Below, one piece after another: positions 25,987 to 37,100 of a stretch of DNA of 64,000 nt. Each line of letters starts with the position of its first letter. Positions within the stretch are counted from its first letter, which is position 1. Made by a program: the position numbers and the translations under genes. Source of the DNA: Planctomycetia bacterium (GTDB lineage Bacteria; Planctomycetota; Planctomycetia; Pirellulales; JACPPG01); the NCBI GenBank assembly GCA_016191115.1, contig JACPPG010000050.1, positions 76,390 through 140,389 on the forward strand, written 5' to 3'. The notes under the pieces are model-generated. The model was not told the DNA's origin, did not search any database, and worked only from the letters and a program-made list of their open reading frames with translations.

Positions 25987-26904
25987 CTAGCGGTTCTTCC
26001 AGTCGATCCCGGAAAGCGACGCCAGGGCCAACGCCAGGGCATGAGTCCCGTCGCGGGCGTGCCCCTGGGCCGCCAGCGCCACGTACAACTGGTGCGCCAG
26101 GGCCAGGCCCGGCATGGCCAGGTTCATGCGCTTCGACTCCGCCAAGGCGATGCCCATGTCCTTGATGAAATGCTCGACGAAGAAGCCGGGCGCGAAATTG
26201 TTGTCGATGATCCTCGGTCCCAGGTTCGACAGCGACCAACTGCCGGCCGCGCCCGAGGCGACCGATTGCATCACGGTCGGCAAGTCGAGCCCCGCCCGAT
26301 AGCCGTACAACAAGGCTTCGCAAACGCCGATCATGTTCGTGGCGATGAGAATCTGGTTGACCATCTTGGCGTGTTGCCCCGCCCCCGGCGGCCCCTGATG
26401 AACGATCGTCTTGCCCAGCGTCTCCCAGCAGGGGCGGAGCGCCTCGACGACCTCGGTCTCGCCGCCGATCATGATCGACAAGCGGGCTTCGCGGGCGCCG
26501 ACGTCACCGCCAGAGACCGGCGCGTCGACCGCCTGCACGCCTCGCTCCTTGGCGGCCGCGGCGACTTCGCGCGCCAGCGACGGCTCGCTCGTGGTCATGT
26601 CCACCAGGATGTTTCCCGCCTTGCTGCCGGCCAAGGCCCCCTCGGCGCCCAGCAGCACCTGCCGGACATCCGCGGGAAAGCCGACGATCGAGAAGATCAC
26701 GTCAGCCGCCTGCGCGACGGCCTTGGGCGAGTCGGCCCACCGCGCGCCTTTGGCCAACAGCGGCTCGGTTCGGGCCCGCGTGCGGTTGTAGACCGTGACC
26801 TCGAACCCCTTCGCCAACAGATGCCCGCACATGCTTGTGCCCATCACGCCGGTGCCGATCCAGCCGAGCCGCGTCTTTCCAGGAGCAACCGTGGGAACTG
26901 CCAT
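25987..26904 (-). CDS. NAD(P)-dependent beta-hydroxyacid dehydrogenase
   Basis: The 305-residue protein belongs to the 3-hydroxyisobutyrate dehydrogenase / tartronate semialdehyde reductase family. It has the dinucleotide motif [12 protein letters not shown], the substrate-binding signature [11 protein letters not shown], and the catalytic Lys in [10 protein letters not shown]. It would reduce or oxidise a short beta-hydroxyacid in the cytoplasm; which one is not clear. The ATG at 26904 has CGGAGA upstream and matches the family N-terminus. Confidence 0.92.
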   Translation of the reverse strand: MAVPTVAPGKTRLGWIGTGVMGTSMCGHLLAKGFEVTVYNRTRARTEPLLAKGARWADSPKAVAQAADVIFSIVGFPADVRQVLLGAEGALAGSKAGNILVDMTTSEPSLAREVAAAAKERGVQAVDAPVSGGDVGAREARLSIMIGGETEVVEALRPCWETLGKTIVHQGPPGAGQHAKMVNQILIATNMIGVCEALLYGYRAGLDLPTVMQSVASGAAGSWSLSNLGPRIIDNNFAPGFFVEHFIKDMGIALAESKRMNLAMPGLALAHQLYVALAAQGHARDGTHALALALASLSGIDWKNR

Positions 26905-27065
26905 CGCTGGATATTCTCCGAGAGACCGAGAATGCTGTTCGGCGCGGCCGCGTCCGATCACGCGGCCGCTACGATGGCCGGAGTATACCGTGGCGGACGG
27001 CACGTGTCATGAAGCCAGGGCCATCGCTGGAAAGCACGGCCCGGCGGAGGCGCCGCAGCGCCGCT

Positions 27066-27746
27066 CTACCATCGTTCTTGCGGGCGGCGGAGGATCTCGC
27101 TGACGATGATCGCCTCGCGAATGCTCTGCGGATCGCGCAGCAGCGCAACGAACTCGCCGGCTGGCAAGGAGGCAATCTCGGCGGGCGCTGCCGACGCGAC
27201 GGTTCGTGCCGCAGGCGTCGAGGGGGTCCCTGGGCCTAGTTGACCCACCTTGTGGTCAAACACCTTTTGCAGGTGCGACTGCATCATTTCGTCGGCCTGG
27301 TCGACCTCGGAGGGCCGGGCCACGTCCAGCTTGCGTTCGGCGATGGTGGGCTCGACGTTCGATAGCCCGCGCGTTCTACGCTGTGCGTCGGCGCCTGCCA
27401 CCTCGGCGGTCTTGAGGTCCGCGCGGCCGAACCCGACCGGCTCCGCCAGGCGCGGGCGAACCGGCTTCGGTGGGGGTGGGGCCTGAGTCGCCGCGGGACG
27501 GTTCTCCTTAGCGCCCCGCTGCTGCGCGGCGCGACGCAGAAACTCGCCGACTTCGTCGTCCACCCGTTGCCTTTCGGGCGCGACCGGGGGAATGGGGCGA
27601 TCCACCTTCGGCGGCTTTTGTGGCTTCTTGGCGCCGGTCTCTCCTCCCAAAAGACGATTGAGGATGTAGACCGAGAACATCACGATGGGGACGAGGACTT
27701 TCACCCAATCGTCGGCGTTCGCCAGGAGCGGCACAAAGAACGTCAT
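27066..27746 (-). CDS. Membrane-anchored protein of the FloA cluster, function unknown
   Basis: This 226-residue protein has one N-terminal membrane segment ([20 protein letters not shown]) and a long Pro/Lys/Ala-rich cytoplasmic region. The C-terminal helix ends in [17 protein letters not shown]. No enzyme motif is visible. Its ATG overlaps the floA stop by four bases (ATGA), so the two are probably co-translated and may work in the same membrane domain. Confidence 0.75.
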   Translation of the reverse strand: MTFFVPLLANADDWVKVLVPIVMFSVYILNRLLGGETGAKKPQKPPKVDRPIPPVAPERQRVDDEVGEFLRRAAQQRGAKENRPAATQAPPPPKPVRPRLAEPVGFGRADLKTAEVAGADAQRRTRGLSNVEPTIAERKLDVARPSEVDQADEMMQSHLQKVFDHKVGQLGPGTPSTPAARTVASAAPAEIASLPAGEFVALLRDPQSIREAIIVSEILRRPQERW

Positions 27747-28795
27747 GGCTGTGCTTTCTGGCCATTGCGGACGTGCCCGCCGCCGGCGATGGCCATCCGC
27801 ATTTCCGTGTCGGCTTGAACGTTGCGTAGCTTGTAGTAGTCGAGGATGCCGAGTTTGCCGTCGTGGATCGATTCGGCGATGGCCTTGGGCACTTCGGCAT
27901 CCGCCTCGACGAGCTTGGATCGGCTCTCCTCGATCTGCGCGATCATTTCCTGCTCCTGGGCGACGGCCATCGCGCGGCGCCCCTCGGCGGCGGCGCGGGC
28001 GACGCGCGTGTCGGCCTCGGCCTGGTCGGCCTGCAGACGAGCGCCGATGTTGTCGCCGACGTCAATATCGGCAATGTCGATCGACACGATCTCGAAAGCG
28101 GTCTGAGAGTCGAGCCGCCGCGCCAGCACGGCCTTGGAAATGCGATCCGGGTTCGCGAGCACTTGAAAGTGCGTCTCGGAGGAGCCGATAGCACTGACGA
28201 TCCCTTCGCCCACGCGCGCGATGATCGTTTCCTCCGTGGCGCCGCCGATCAATTGGTCCAGGTTGGCCCGCACGGTGACTCGCGCCTTGACCTTCAACTG
28301 GATGCCGTTCTTTGCCACGGCGTCGAGCGTCTGGCGGGCCTGGCCGCGCGGAGGGCAATCGATGACCTTGGGATAAACGCTCGTCTGCACCGCCTCGAGC
28401 ACGTTGCGGCCGGCCAGGTCGATGGCCGTGGCGAGCTTGAAATCCAGGTCGATCGTTTTGGCCTTGTTGGCGGCGATGATGGCGCGGATCACCAAGGGCA
28501 CGTTGCCGCCGGCCAGGTAGTGCGCCTCGAGCGCTTTGCTGGTGATGCCCGTCGATTCGCCCAGGCCGGCCTGCACGGCCATGATCTTGCTGCGGACGAT
28601 GACCGTCGGATTCACCTTGCGGAAGGTCATGCCCAACAGATCGAAGATGCCGATGCTGGCGCCGGTCGTGACGCTTTGGATGTAGAGTCGAAAGTAGCGG
28701 GCGAAGATGGCGAAGAAGACCAGACCGCCCACCAACAAGGCGAAGAGCGCGACGATCCAAACGATATTGCCGAGTTCCTGGCCGAGCAGAACCAT
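27743..28795 (-). CDS. floA: Flotillin-like protein FloA
   Basis: The 350-residue protein has an N-terminal hydrophobic segment ([18 protein letters not shown]), then the SPFH-like UPF0365 core with [20 protein letters not shown] and [20 protein letters not shown]. An Ala/Glu-rich coiled region ([19 protein letters not shown]) follows. FloA oligomerises in functional membrane microdomains and supports protein complexes there. Two NfeD genes lie upstream on the same strand, the same association as in Bacillus. The ATG at 28795 matches the family start. Confidence 0.94.
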   Translation of the reverse strand: MVLLGQELGNIVWIVALFALLVGGLVFFAIFARYFRLYIQSVTTGASIGIFDLLGMTFRKVNPTVIVRSKIMAVQAGLGESTGITSKALEAHYLAGGNVPLVIRAIIAANKAKTIDLDFKLATAIDLAGRNVLEAVQTSVYPKVIDCPPRGQARQTLDAVAKNGIQLKVKARVTVRANLDQLIGGATEETIIARVGEGIVSAIGSSETHFQVLANPDRISKAVLARRLDSQTAFEIVSIDIADIDVGDNIGARLQADQAEADTRVARAAAEGRRAMAVAQEQEMIAQIEESRSKLVEADAEVPKAIAESIHDGKLGILDYYKLRNVQADTEMRMAIAGGGHVRNGQKAQP

Positions 28796-28944
28796 GGCTT
28801 GTTCTCCAACGCGCGAGGGGGGCGCGGCACGAATCGATCCAGCCGCTTGCCGCTTGTTTGGCGCCACGGGGGCGCTACGGTTAATTGTAGCGGCGCCTTT
28901 GCGCTACGGCGGCATGGTCCCTGTAGCCTAGGCGCAAGTCGCTG

Positions 28945-29520
28945 TCAAGCAAGGGGATCGTCGAAGGAATCGAGCCCCAAAGAATCCAAAGAACGATTCA
29001 AAGTGTCGTCGCCGGCCGTTGTGGCAGGGCGCTCGTCGGTCCGCCGCACGACGACGCGCGTGCCGCGCACTTCGATCACTTTCACCCATTGGCCGGCCTC
29101 GATCGCCATCCCTTCGCTCACCGCGTCCACCGTTTGATCATCGATATCAATGGCGCCGCTGGGCAGCATCAGCGACTTCGCCTTCCCGACCCGGCCCACC
29201 AGGCTCTTCAGCTCGCGCCGTTTGTCGCTGTCGGGGAGGACTTCCTCGCTCGAGGGGACGGGGAGCAGAATGCGGCGGCCCATGGGCGTCTTGGGCCACC
29301 ATTGCAGCGCGAAAATCAAGCCGGCGGGAACGGCGAAAACCGCCAGCCCCAGAAAGCCGATGCCCGACCAGGGGCCATGGCGAAACGCCACGGCCACCGC
29401 CGAAAGCATCGCCACGAGCGACAGAAACCCGAGCAAGCCGCCCGACGGGACGAACACTTCCAGCACGGCCAGCGCCAGGCCGATCACAAGCAGAATGGCG
29501 GCCCAAACAAGTAGATCCAT
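28945..29520 (-). CDS. NfeD-family membrane protein (short form)
   Basis: This 191-residue protein begins MDLLVWAAILLVIGLALAVL and has about three or four membrane helices, including GGLLGFLSLVAMLSAVAVAF and LGLAVFAVPAGLIFAL. A C-terminal OB-fold NfeD domain follows, with SLVGRVGKAKSLMLPSGAI and VKVIEVRGTRVVVRRTD. NfeD proteins partner with flotillins in the membrane. The gene lies 149 bases before floA and after the long NfeD gene. Confidence 0.9.
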   Translation of the reverse strand: MDLLVWAAILLVIGLALAVLEVFVPSGGLLGFLSLVAMLSAVAVAFRHGPWSGIGFLGLAVFAVPAGLIFALQWWPKTPMGRRILLPVPSSEEVLPDSDKRRELKSLVGRVGKAKSLMLPSGAIDIDDQTVDAVSEGMAIEAGQWVKVIEVRGTRVVVRRTDERPATTAGDDTLNRSLDSLGLDSFDDPLA

Positions 29521-29663
29521 GGCGAAACTCGTTCCATCCACGTACGTGCAAAAAGGCGCTAGCGCAACCCCACTCGCGCTCGATCGCACGAGTTCTGAAG
29601 ATCGAACGGCGTGTGCGACCCGAGCGACCGCCAGGCCGCGCGCCCATCGCGCGAAGGGCCTAT

Positions 29664-31877
29664 CTATGATACCTGACGGACCAGCACGCGGTTGCCGCGC
29701 ACCTCGACCACCCGAACCGGCTGATTCCGCTCGATCACCTCGCCGTCGGCGATCACATCGACCATGTGATCGCCGAACAGGGCCTTGCCGCTGGGCAAAA
29801 GGGGCGTCGCGGTCGTGCCACGGCATCCTAGCAGATGGTCGAGCTGCGCCACAGCTTCCCGCTGGCTGATGACCGAGACTTCCTCGGCCGTGGGCGGCTG
29901 CAGCATCAGCCGGTTGAACATCGGCGCATGGGGCAGATAGCGGTTGATCAGCACGGCGAGCCCCGCCACACCCACGCCGGCTGAAGTCAAAAGCAGCAAG
30001 GAGTTGCGCAACTCCCGCATCTGGTACTCGTTACGCGGCAGCACGAACGTCTGGCTGGCCAGCACCAACGACGCGATCACGAGCAAACCACCCGTCAGCC
30101 CAAATACGCCCAGGCCGGGTAAGACAAATACCTCGAGCAACAGGCAGATCACGCCGGCAAGGAACAAGAGCACTTCCAACCAGCCGGCCGTGCCCCCCAG
30201 ATAGGCGATCCAGAAGTACAGCAGGAAGCAGATCGCGGCAATCAAGCCCCCCAGGCCGATGCCGGGGCTTTGCAGCTCGGCGTAAAGCGCCGCCCCGCCG
30301 ATCAACAATAGCAGCCAACTGACCCCCTGCGAATTAAGGGCGTCGATCAGCACGTGGGCCCAGTTCGGTTCGACCAAAACGGGATCGTTTTCCAGCCCGT
30401 AAAGCGACTTAAATTCACTGAAATCCCGCACCAGATTGCGGGCGACGCCGTAGTCCTCGGCCTCTTCGCCGGTCAGCCCCAAGGGCTGGCCGCGCCGCGT
30501 GACCTCGGCCTCCTGCTTCCATCCGTCGGCATCTCGCCCGCGGGCGACGTCGTCGGGCGTAAAGAATTCCGGCAGCCCGTCCTTCACGCGCACGTAACGG
30601 AACACCGCCAGGTTGGGATCGACCATCGCCGCGGCCAGGGCGGGCGAACGGTTCTTCCGGGCGGCGATCTCGCGCAGGGAGCCGGCCGCCAGGCCGATCT
30701 CGGCTTCGTTCATTGCCGACTCGCCCACGCCCCCGAGCACCGCCGCCGGATGCATCACGATGTGATCGCAGGCCAGGGCGATGAAAGCGGCGTCGGACCG
30801 CGCCTGCGCCGGAATATAGGCCACGGTGCGCTGCTGCCCCGGATCGAGCCCGGCAAGAAAATTGGCCAGGTTGATGGCGTCGGTCGGCGACCCGCCAGGG
30901 CTGTCGATCCACAGGCAGAAGAAGTTCGCCCCCTGCTCGGAGATCTGGCGGCGGATGTCATTCTGCACGCGATCGGTAACCTTGCCGGTGATCGGTCCCT
31001 TGATGTCAATGCGCACGGGCCGCCATTCGCCGTCCAAGGACGGGTCTTCCTCGATGGCGTCGCGCGACAGGCCCAGCGCCTTCGCCACTTCCGCGCGGTT
31101 TTCGGCCAGGCTCTTGACGAAGCCCAGTTCCCACGCCGCCGTGCCGGAAAAGACGCCCGGCCGGCCCGCCGGCTTGATCACTTTCGGCTTCTCGAACGGC
31201 TTCTGCTTGCGCAGCTCGTCCAAGCGCGAAGCCAGCACGTACTCGCGGCTGACGTCGGTCTCGATCATCACCAGCTCGGACGCGGGGTCCAGCATCGCCA
31301 ACGCGACGTCGGCCGGGATGCTCATCCGCCGATTCGCGATCTCGACGTAGGCACTGCGGAAGCTGGGCTCGATCACCGCCTCGAACTCGCCCGCTTTGCC
31401 GATCTCGGCCTCGGGGCTCATGATGATCTCGTCGCAAGCCATGGCGATCAGTACCGAGTGGCCCGAGATCGGCTTGGGGATCCAGGCCACGGTCGTGGCG
31501 CCGTTGAGCGCCGGGCTGGAAAGAAAGCGGGCCAGCTCGCTCGCCTGCCCGAAGTTGGCCCGGCCAGGCTCGATCTCGAAGATGAACACAGGCCACTCGC
31601 CGCGCCGCTTGGCGTCGGTGATCACCGAGTCAACGATCCGCCGGATGCGGTTGTCGACCTTGTCGCTAATGGGAGTGGTGATCCGCACCAGCCGGCCGAC
31701 GCGCTTTTCGGCGGCGCCGGGGGCTTTGCCGCCGGCATCCTGCCCCGAGGCCATGGCCGCCCACGGAACGGCCAGGACCGAGATCAGGACCGGGCTGGCC
31801 AGGATCGCTAGTTCCAGGCCCCGCCATCGGCTGGGGCGGCACGCCCGGACACTCCGTTCGATCGGCCAACGTCCCAT
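29664..31877 (-). CDS. NfeD-type membrane protein with tandem ClpP-like domains
   Basis: The 737-residue protein has a signal sequence (LAILASPVLISVLAVPWAAM) and two ClpP-like serine-protease domains (about 70-260 and 290-480). Four or five membrane helices and a C-terminal NfeD OB-fold (VVEVRGNRVLVRQVS) follow. In the second domain the SDAAFIALACD stretch keeps Ser at the usual nucleophile place; in the first the matching stretch SGHSVLIAMACD has Gly there and Ser one step before. The fold fits membrane-bound NfeD proteases that cut membrane or flotillin-associated proteins. The ATG at 31877 is preferred over a TTG at 31943. It heads the NfeD/FloA group. Confidence 0.85.
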   Translation of the reverse strand: MGRWPIERSVRACRPSRWRGLELAILASPVLISVLAVPWAAMASGQDAGGKAPGAAEKRVGRLVRITTPISDKVDNRIRRIVDSVITDAKRRGEWPVFIFEIEPGRANFGQASELARFLSSPALNGATTVAWIPKPISGHSVLIAMACDEIIMSPEAEIGKAGEFEAVIEPSFRSAYVEIANRRMSIPADVALAMLDPASELVMIETDVSREYVLASRLDELRKQKPFEKPKVIKPAGRPGVFSGTAAWELGFVKSLAENRAEVAKALGLSRDAIEEDPSLDGEWRPVRIDIKGPITGKVTDRVQNDIRRQISEQGANFFCLWIDSPGGSPTDAINLANFLAGLDPGQQRTVAYIPAQARSDAAFIALACDHIVMHPAAVLGGVGESAMNEAEIGLAAGSLREIAARKNRSPALAAAMVDPNLAVFRYVRVKDGLPEFFTPDDVARGRDADGWKQEAEVTRRGQPLGLTGEEAEDYGVARNLVRDFSEFKSLYGLENDPVLVEPNWAHVLIDALNSQGVSWLLLLIGGAALYAELQSPGIGLGGLIAAICFLLYFWIAYLGGTAGWLEVLLFLAGVICLLLEVFVLPGLGVFGLTGGLLVIASLVLASQTFVLPRNEYQMRELRNSLLLLTSAGVGVAGLAVLINRYLPHAPMFNRLMLQPPTAEEVSVISQREAVAQLDHLLGCRGTTATPLLPSGKALFGDHMVDVIADGEVIERNQPVRVVEVRGNRVLVRQVS

Positions 31878-32170
31878 GATTGAGAGCGCCGCAGGTGTTA
31901 CGCCAAAGCAGCGTAAGTAGTTACGCGCTTTAGCCTTTGGCAACGCTAGATTATAGGGCCAGATGCGCGTCAGTCAATTCGCGCGCCGTGGCCGGCACCG
32001 GTCATGCAACCATGAACGAAAAGTAAAGGTTTGCCGGATAAGACGATCGGGTGGGCGCGCCGGCGAACCAACTTTTCGGCGCCCTAACGACGTGGCTTAC
32101 GAGTAGGCGACCGATGGCGCGGGGTGCCAGTGCTGGCATGCCGCCGCAGTGCCTTCCCAGAACGGGATCG

Positions 32171-33307
32171 TCAGCGGCTCTTTGCCGGGCGTGACGCCGG
32201 CTGACTCCGCGCGTCAGCCGCCGCAGTCGGCGGTCGCTGCGCAGGCTGCCCGCGCGGATCGCGGACGGTCGCTGGGCCCGGCCCGGCCGTTGGCGGCATA
32301 TCGGGCGCTTGCTCGACGACCCGTTCCCAACCCCACGGCGTCGCGGGTCGGCTGAAGAAGCTTTTGATGATGGCCCACGGGCCGTTCATCTTTGTGTCGG
32401 AGAACACATATACCTTGTAGTTCTTTGGATTGGGCAGGAACAGCTTGACAGCTTTGGGGAGCATGGTCTTCGTGTCGAGGATGACCTGCACGTGGTCGAA
32501 ATTGGCCGCGTCCTGTTGCGTCCGCGGCCAGGCCTCGATCCAGATCTCGTCGTTGGCGTCCACCGGCGTGATGACGCGCATGAAATGCCGCTGCTTCATG
32601 TCCCCGGCCTTCGCCCCGAACACGAATGGCAGCGGGCCGTTGGTGATGGCCTTCCCTTGCAGCTCCTTCGGCAGGCGATGCTCGATCAGCTTCTTGTTCT
32701 TGGCGTCGAACTCGTAGATCGCCTGGCCGTCGCACACCCAGTGTTCGTCATGCCCCTCGCCGATCTGGTACGAGCCCTTGTCGGGCGCGGCAAAATGGAT
32801 GGCGCCTGCCACTTGGCGCGTCGCCTTCGGCGGCCCGTTTTGCGCTCCGCCGGGCGCCGGACCAAACGTCGAATCGTATTCGAAGAGGTTGAAGCCCGCG
32901 CTGAGCGTCTTCACCTTGTCGCTCTCGCGCTCCCAGGCGTCCAGGATGTGATCCAGCTCGGCCTGTTGCTCGGGCGAAAGCTGCGGTAATGTCTGCTGAA
33001 ACTGGACGGGCACCACCTTCTTTGCGCCCGGCGCCGCCTTGGCTGCCGCCGGTGCGCCCTTCGTGACGGGTTGCGGTGCCGCGGTATTGGGCAGTGTGGC
33101 CGTTTCGGTCGGGCGGCGCGGAGCTGCCGCTCGTGCCCCGGGTGTCGGCTGCTGCTCGGCGGCGACGGCTTCGCCGGCGGATGGCTGCGGGCGCGGCGGA
33201 TTCGCCGTCCGTGGCGCCTTCGTCGCCTGCCCGGCGGCGTCGGCCGCGAGCAATGCGAATGCAACAAACGTGGCCAACGTGGTCCCGTGCGTTCGTAGCG
33301 AGAACAT
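32171..33307 (-). CDS. TIGR03009 planctomycete secreted protein
   Basis: The 378-residue product has a signal peptide (TTLATFVAFALLAADAAGQ), a Pro/Ala-rich linker (about 25-115) and a C-terminal domain of the planctomycete-specific TIGR03009 type. That domain includes GSYQIGEGHDEHWVCDGQAI and YEFDAKNKKLIEHRLPKELQ, plus FDHVQVILDTKTMLPKAV. The fold is probably similar to outer-membrane lipoprotein carriers, but the role is unknown. The ATG at 33307 has GGGAAGGA upstream, which decides the start. It stands alone. Confidence 0.85.
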   Translation of the reverse strand: MFSLRTHGTTLATFVAFALLAADAAGQATKAPRTANPPRPQPSAGEAVAAEQQPTPGARAAAPRRPTETATLPNTAAPQPVTKGAPAAAKAAPGAKKVVPVQFQQTLPQLSPEQQAELDHILDAWERESDKVKTLSAGFNLFEYDSTFGPAPGGAQNGPPKATRQVAGAIHFAAPDKGSYQIGEGHDEHWVCDGQAIYEFDAKNKKLIEHRLPKELQGKAITNGPLPFVFGAKAGDMKQRHFMRVITPVDANDEIWIEAWPRTQQDAANFDHVQVILDTKTMLPKAVKLFLPNPKNYKVYVFSDTKMNGPWAIIKSFFSRPATPWGWERVVEQAPDMPPTAGPGPATVRDPRGQPAQRPPTAAADARSQPASRPAKSR

Positions 33308-33339
33308 CGTTATCCTTCCCGATGTTAACGATTTATTGA

Positions 33340-33410
33340 CTGGTGCCACTGCTCGCCCAGCAGTGGAAAGCGAAGTTGCGGCGCCTACCGCTGGACAAGC
33401 CAGCGGTAGC
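33340..33410. repeat. Two short hairpins between genes
   Basis: CCACTGCTCGCCCAGCAGTGG (33345-33365) and ACCGCTGGACAAGCCAGCGGT (33388-33408) are short inverted repeats between the HAD gene stop (33481) and the TIGR03009 start. They may be a transcript end for the HAD gene or REP-like units. Confidence 0.5.
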
Positions 33411-33480
33411 GTCGAAGAGCGACCTGGAAGACTGCCGTCCGAAATGGGCCGCGGATTGTAACAGCTTTGCCTGTACCGCC

Positions 33481-34095
33481 CTAGACCGATCCAGTCAGCC
33501 AACAGACCAGCCCGTCGGCCTCGCGGAAGCTGCGCAGGCAGTAGCCTGCCAGCTCGGCGCCACGGGCCGCGGAGGGGTCACGGTTGGCGGTGTAGAGCAC
33601 GGTGCGGACGCCGGCGCGACGGCCCGCCTCGATATCGAAGTGAAAGTCGCCGACGACCGCGACCTCACCCGGCTCAAGCCGCCATGCCTCGCAGATTCGC
33701 CAGATTGCCGTGGGATCGGGCTTGGCCGGGGCATCCTCGCGCGTCATCACCGGATCGAACGCCAACTCCAGCCGCGCGAGCGTGCTGTGCGCGACCTCGC
33801 GGCAGTTCCGCGTCAGCACGGCCTGCCGGATGCCCAGTTCCGCAAGCCGGGCGAGAAACTCGCGCACGCCGGGCATCAGCCGCGCGCTATTGGCGCCGGC
33901 CCATTCGTGCCGGGCGAGAATCTCCCGGCACCGCGTGGCCCGCGGCTCGTCGAATCGCTCGATCGCCTCCAGAATGGGCTGCCCCGGCGGAATCCCCATC
34001 TCGCGCCGCATGGCCTCAAAATCCAAACCCGAATCGACGAGCGTCCCATCCAGATCAAAAATCACGCCACGAGTGGAGGGGGCAGAACGGGACAT
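33481..34095 (-). CDS. HAD-family phosphatase
   Basis: This 204-residue protein has the HAD motifs in order: DLDGTLVDS (nucleophile Asp), TRNCREV (motif II), the Lys in APAKPDPTAI (motif III) and VVGDFHFDIEAGRRAG (motif IV). The cap is the small helical insert after motif I, as in phosphoglycolate phosphatase-like enzymes. The substrate is not determined. The ATG at 34095 fits the family, and the next gene upstream on the same strand is the large helicase, 18 bases away. Confidence 0.9.
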   Translation of the reverse strand: MSRSAPSTRGVIFDLDGTLVDSGLDFEAMRREMGIPPGQPILEAIERFDEPRATRCREILARHEWAGANSARLMPGVREFLARLAELGIRQAVLTRNCREVAHSTLARLELAFDPVMTREDAPAKPDPTAIWRICEAWRLEPGEVAVVGDFHFDIEAGRRAGVRTVLYTANRDPSAARGAELAGYCLRSFREADGLVCWLTGSV

Positions 34096-34113
34096 TACCG
34101 ATGAAGCGGACTC

Positions 34114-37100
34114 TTAGTCGGCATAGAGCATGCAATTGCGCTCAAAGAGCCTTTGGGCACTCACGAGCGCTGTTACCTGTTCGCCGAGGACCGCCTTGAG
34201 TTGTTGGCTCGTTGCCCCGTAGCCCAACAGCCGGGACGCCTCAACGATCGCATCGTCTGCAGTGGCCCCGTGTTGGCTGCGTATGATCGCCAACAAGGCG
34301 GCTTGAATTTCTCTTGGCGGCAGCATCTCTGGCTTGCGCAACGTCGGCGAGGCAACGTCAGCACGATTGCGCACCGGAAACCCCGATTGGCCGGCCGGCC
34401 AATAGAACGCCCCCTCACGTGTCACGATTGCTTTGCGCACGACAAGAGCGAGGGCGCGTTCCACCGCCTCGCAAGACCGCTGGCTGGTACGTTTGCCTCC
34501 ACAGAGGTCGACAGCGCGGCGGGCAATTTCATCAGCATGGATGGGACCTTCGTCTCGGATAATCTCGGCTACCAATTGGACGAGCTGATCCGTCGGCAGG
34601 TCCGTCACTGGCCCAGAGGGTGGCAATGCAACGACAGCCTGAAGATACGGGATCGCCACGACGGACGATCGCGGTTTTCCAACTTGCGTGTCCGAGTCGC
34701 GGGGAATTTCGCCGTCAGGCGCGCGAGTCGGCGGAGGGGCCGCAACACGCGAATCCCGGCAGGCCCACTCATCCTTGGCAGCCTTGATGGCGGCGATGGC
34801 CTTGCGCAATTGCTCCTCGGGACGGTGGAACCAATCGGTGCTCCAAACGCGATGAATGATCCAGCCGCGATCCCGGAGAACGGCTTCCCGCAAGCGGTCG
34901 CGGTCGCGCGCCGATCGCGACGAATGGTACATCGCACCGTCGCATTCGATGCCGAGCAGATAGCGTCCCGGTCGCTCGGGATCAACTACGGCTAAATCGA
35001 CGCGGAACCCCGCGATACCCACCTGCGGCTCAATCCGGTATCCGTACCGAGCGAGCGCCGCGCCGACTTGGGCCTCGAATTCGCTTTCATAGTCGCCGCC
35101 CTGCGTCGGCACCGCGATGTCGAGGATGCGGCGCTGGGCAAACGACAAAAATGTCTTCAGCGCGGCCGCGCCGCGCGAGCGGGCGCGTTCCAAGTCGATG
35201 TCGTCGGCCGTTATCGACGAGAATACGACGCACCGATCGCGTGCTCGCGTAATCAGCACATTGAGCCGCCGCTCGCCTCCGTCAACTGCTAGTGGACCGA
35301 ATGTCATCGCCATATGCCCCGATGCGTCCCGCGCGTAGCCAACAGAAATGAATATCACGTCTCTCTCATCGCCTTGAATATTCTCCAAGTTCTTGACGAA
35401 GAATGGGTCTTGCTTGCCCGTGGCAAAGAATTCCTCTATGCCGGATTCTTGTCGACGCAAAACTTCGAGCTCGTCGACGATAGCGTCTCGCTGCGCAACC
35501 GAAAATGCACCAACCCCTAGCGATTTATCGGGAGATTTTCGCGCATGCTCGATGACTGCTTCCGCGACCGCTCGCGCCTCGATGGCATTGGTCGCGGACT
35601 TTCCGCGGTCGAACACACCGCGAGCGACATGCCGAAAGGATAGCCCCGCTTCTTCGCCATCGCGTAACGCGCTAGGCGGAACATACAGGCGATCGCCGTA
35701 AAACTCATGGTTCGATACGGCAATTAGGGAAGGGGAGTGGCTACGATAGTGCCATCTTAGCATCCGCCGGGCAACGCCTTGTGCCATGCATAGCCCCAGT
35801 ATGCTTTCCAAATCGGCCGCGGAGAACTCTGCATCCTCGGTCGTATCGTCATCACCAAGCACTTTGCTAAAAAAACGCGTCGGCGGAAGCTGCTTGTCGT
35901 CACCAACAACGATCATCTGCCGTGCCCGAGCCATGGCGCCCAGTGCGTCGACTGGCTGCACCTGGCTCGCTTCGTCGATCAGGAGGACATCGAAATCGAG
36001 GGCCCCCGGTTCGAGGAACTGCGCGATGGAGATCGGACTCATCATAAAGACGGGCTTGATGGCCTGGACCGCATGACCGGCCTCCTTGAGTAGGCGGCGA
36101 AGGGGAAGATTTTTCCGCTTCTTTTCAATTTCGCGTCGCAGCTTGCCTAATTCACCGACACCGAGCTCACCTTGTGGCAAGCCATCGTAGTGTGCTCGTG
36201 CAACTTGTTCACGCGCCGTATCGATTCTCCGCAAATCGATTTGCTGAAACGCGGCCAATAGTCGCTCGTGGGATTGCCCGTCGAATTGCGCCAACTCAGG
36301 CACTTGGCGAACAACTTGCCGCAGAAGCGCCTCATAGTAGGCGATGTCGAATCGATCGATGGCACCGGCCGTGTCAATCTGGCCCTGGTAGAGTTCGCGT
36401 GCTATCGCGGCCATTCCAGCAGCCTCCAGCCGCGACCATCGTGTCCGAAAGGCGATCCAGCGCGTCAGCGATTCGCGCGCGTCGCGCCATGCCTCTAGCC
36501 GTTGTTTGAGGATTTCCAGCGGAACCTTGCGAAGGTCAGCAATCTCAAACGCCATCTTGGGGTCGAGACGCAAGTCCTGAAATAGGGAATGTGCCTCGTC
36601 TAGTGTTGGCTTAAGCTCGGCGCCAACTTGTTGGACCAGTGTGTGAACACCCGCTCGATCCTCAAGCTTTGCCATCACTTGCCGGAATGACGCCGGGATA
36701 TTTGCATCCCGACAATCTCGTTCCCATTCGTCGATGGCAGCGAGCGCTGCCCAATCCGTCTCGTCGCTACGCCAAAATCGGCCAAACGCTTCCCTGCCCA
36801 ACTCGTCGTTGCCTTGTTTGACAGTTAGGTGCCATAGTGTCCGCTGACCTTCCATCAATAGATCGAGGATGTCGAGCCTTTCTTTCAACGACTTCGGAGG
36901 ATCGATTCTTAGGACGCCGCGCAACAGCGTCTGCGCATCCCGATATTGCCTATTGAACCACCGAAGCCAGGAACGACCGTGAGCGGCGATGTGGCGGCGC
37001 GCTTGCGACACGTCGGCGGACCAGGCGACATCCGCGACGACCGTCTTTAGCTTTGCGCGACATTCCGATAGCATGCCCCCCGCGGTGACCAACTCTGCGA

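Noticed and set aside
30354-31811. A 485-codon open frame opposite the NfeD protease gene
   Set aside because: It is fully antisense to a gene with clear domains, and its composition (Arg, His, Gly) is that of a shadow frame.
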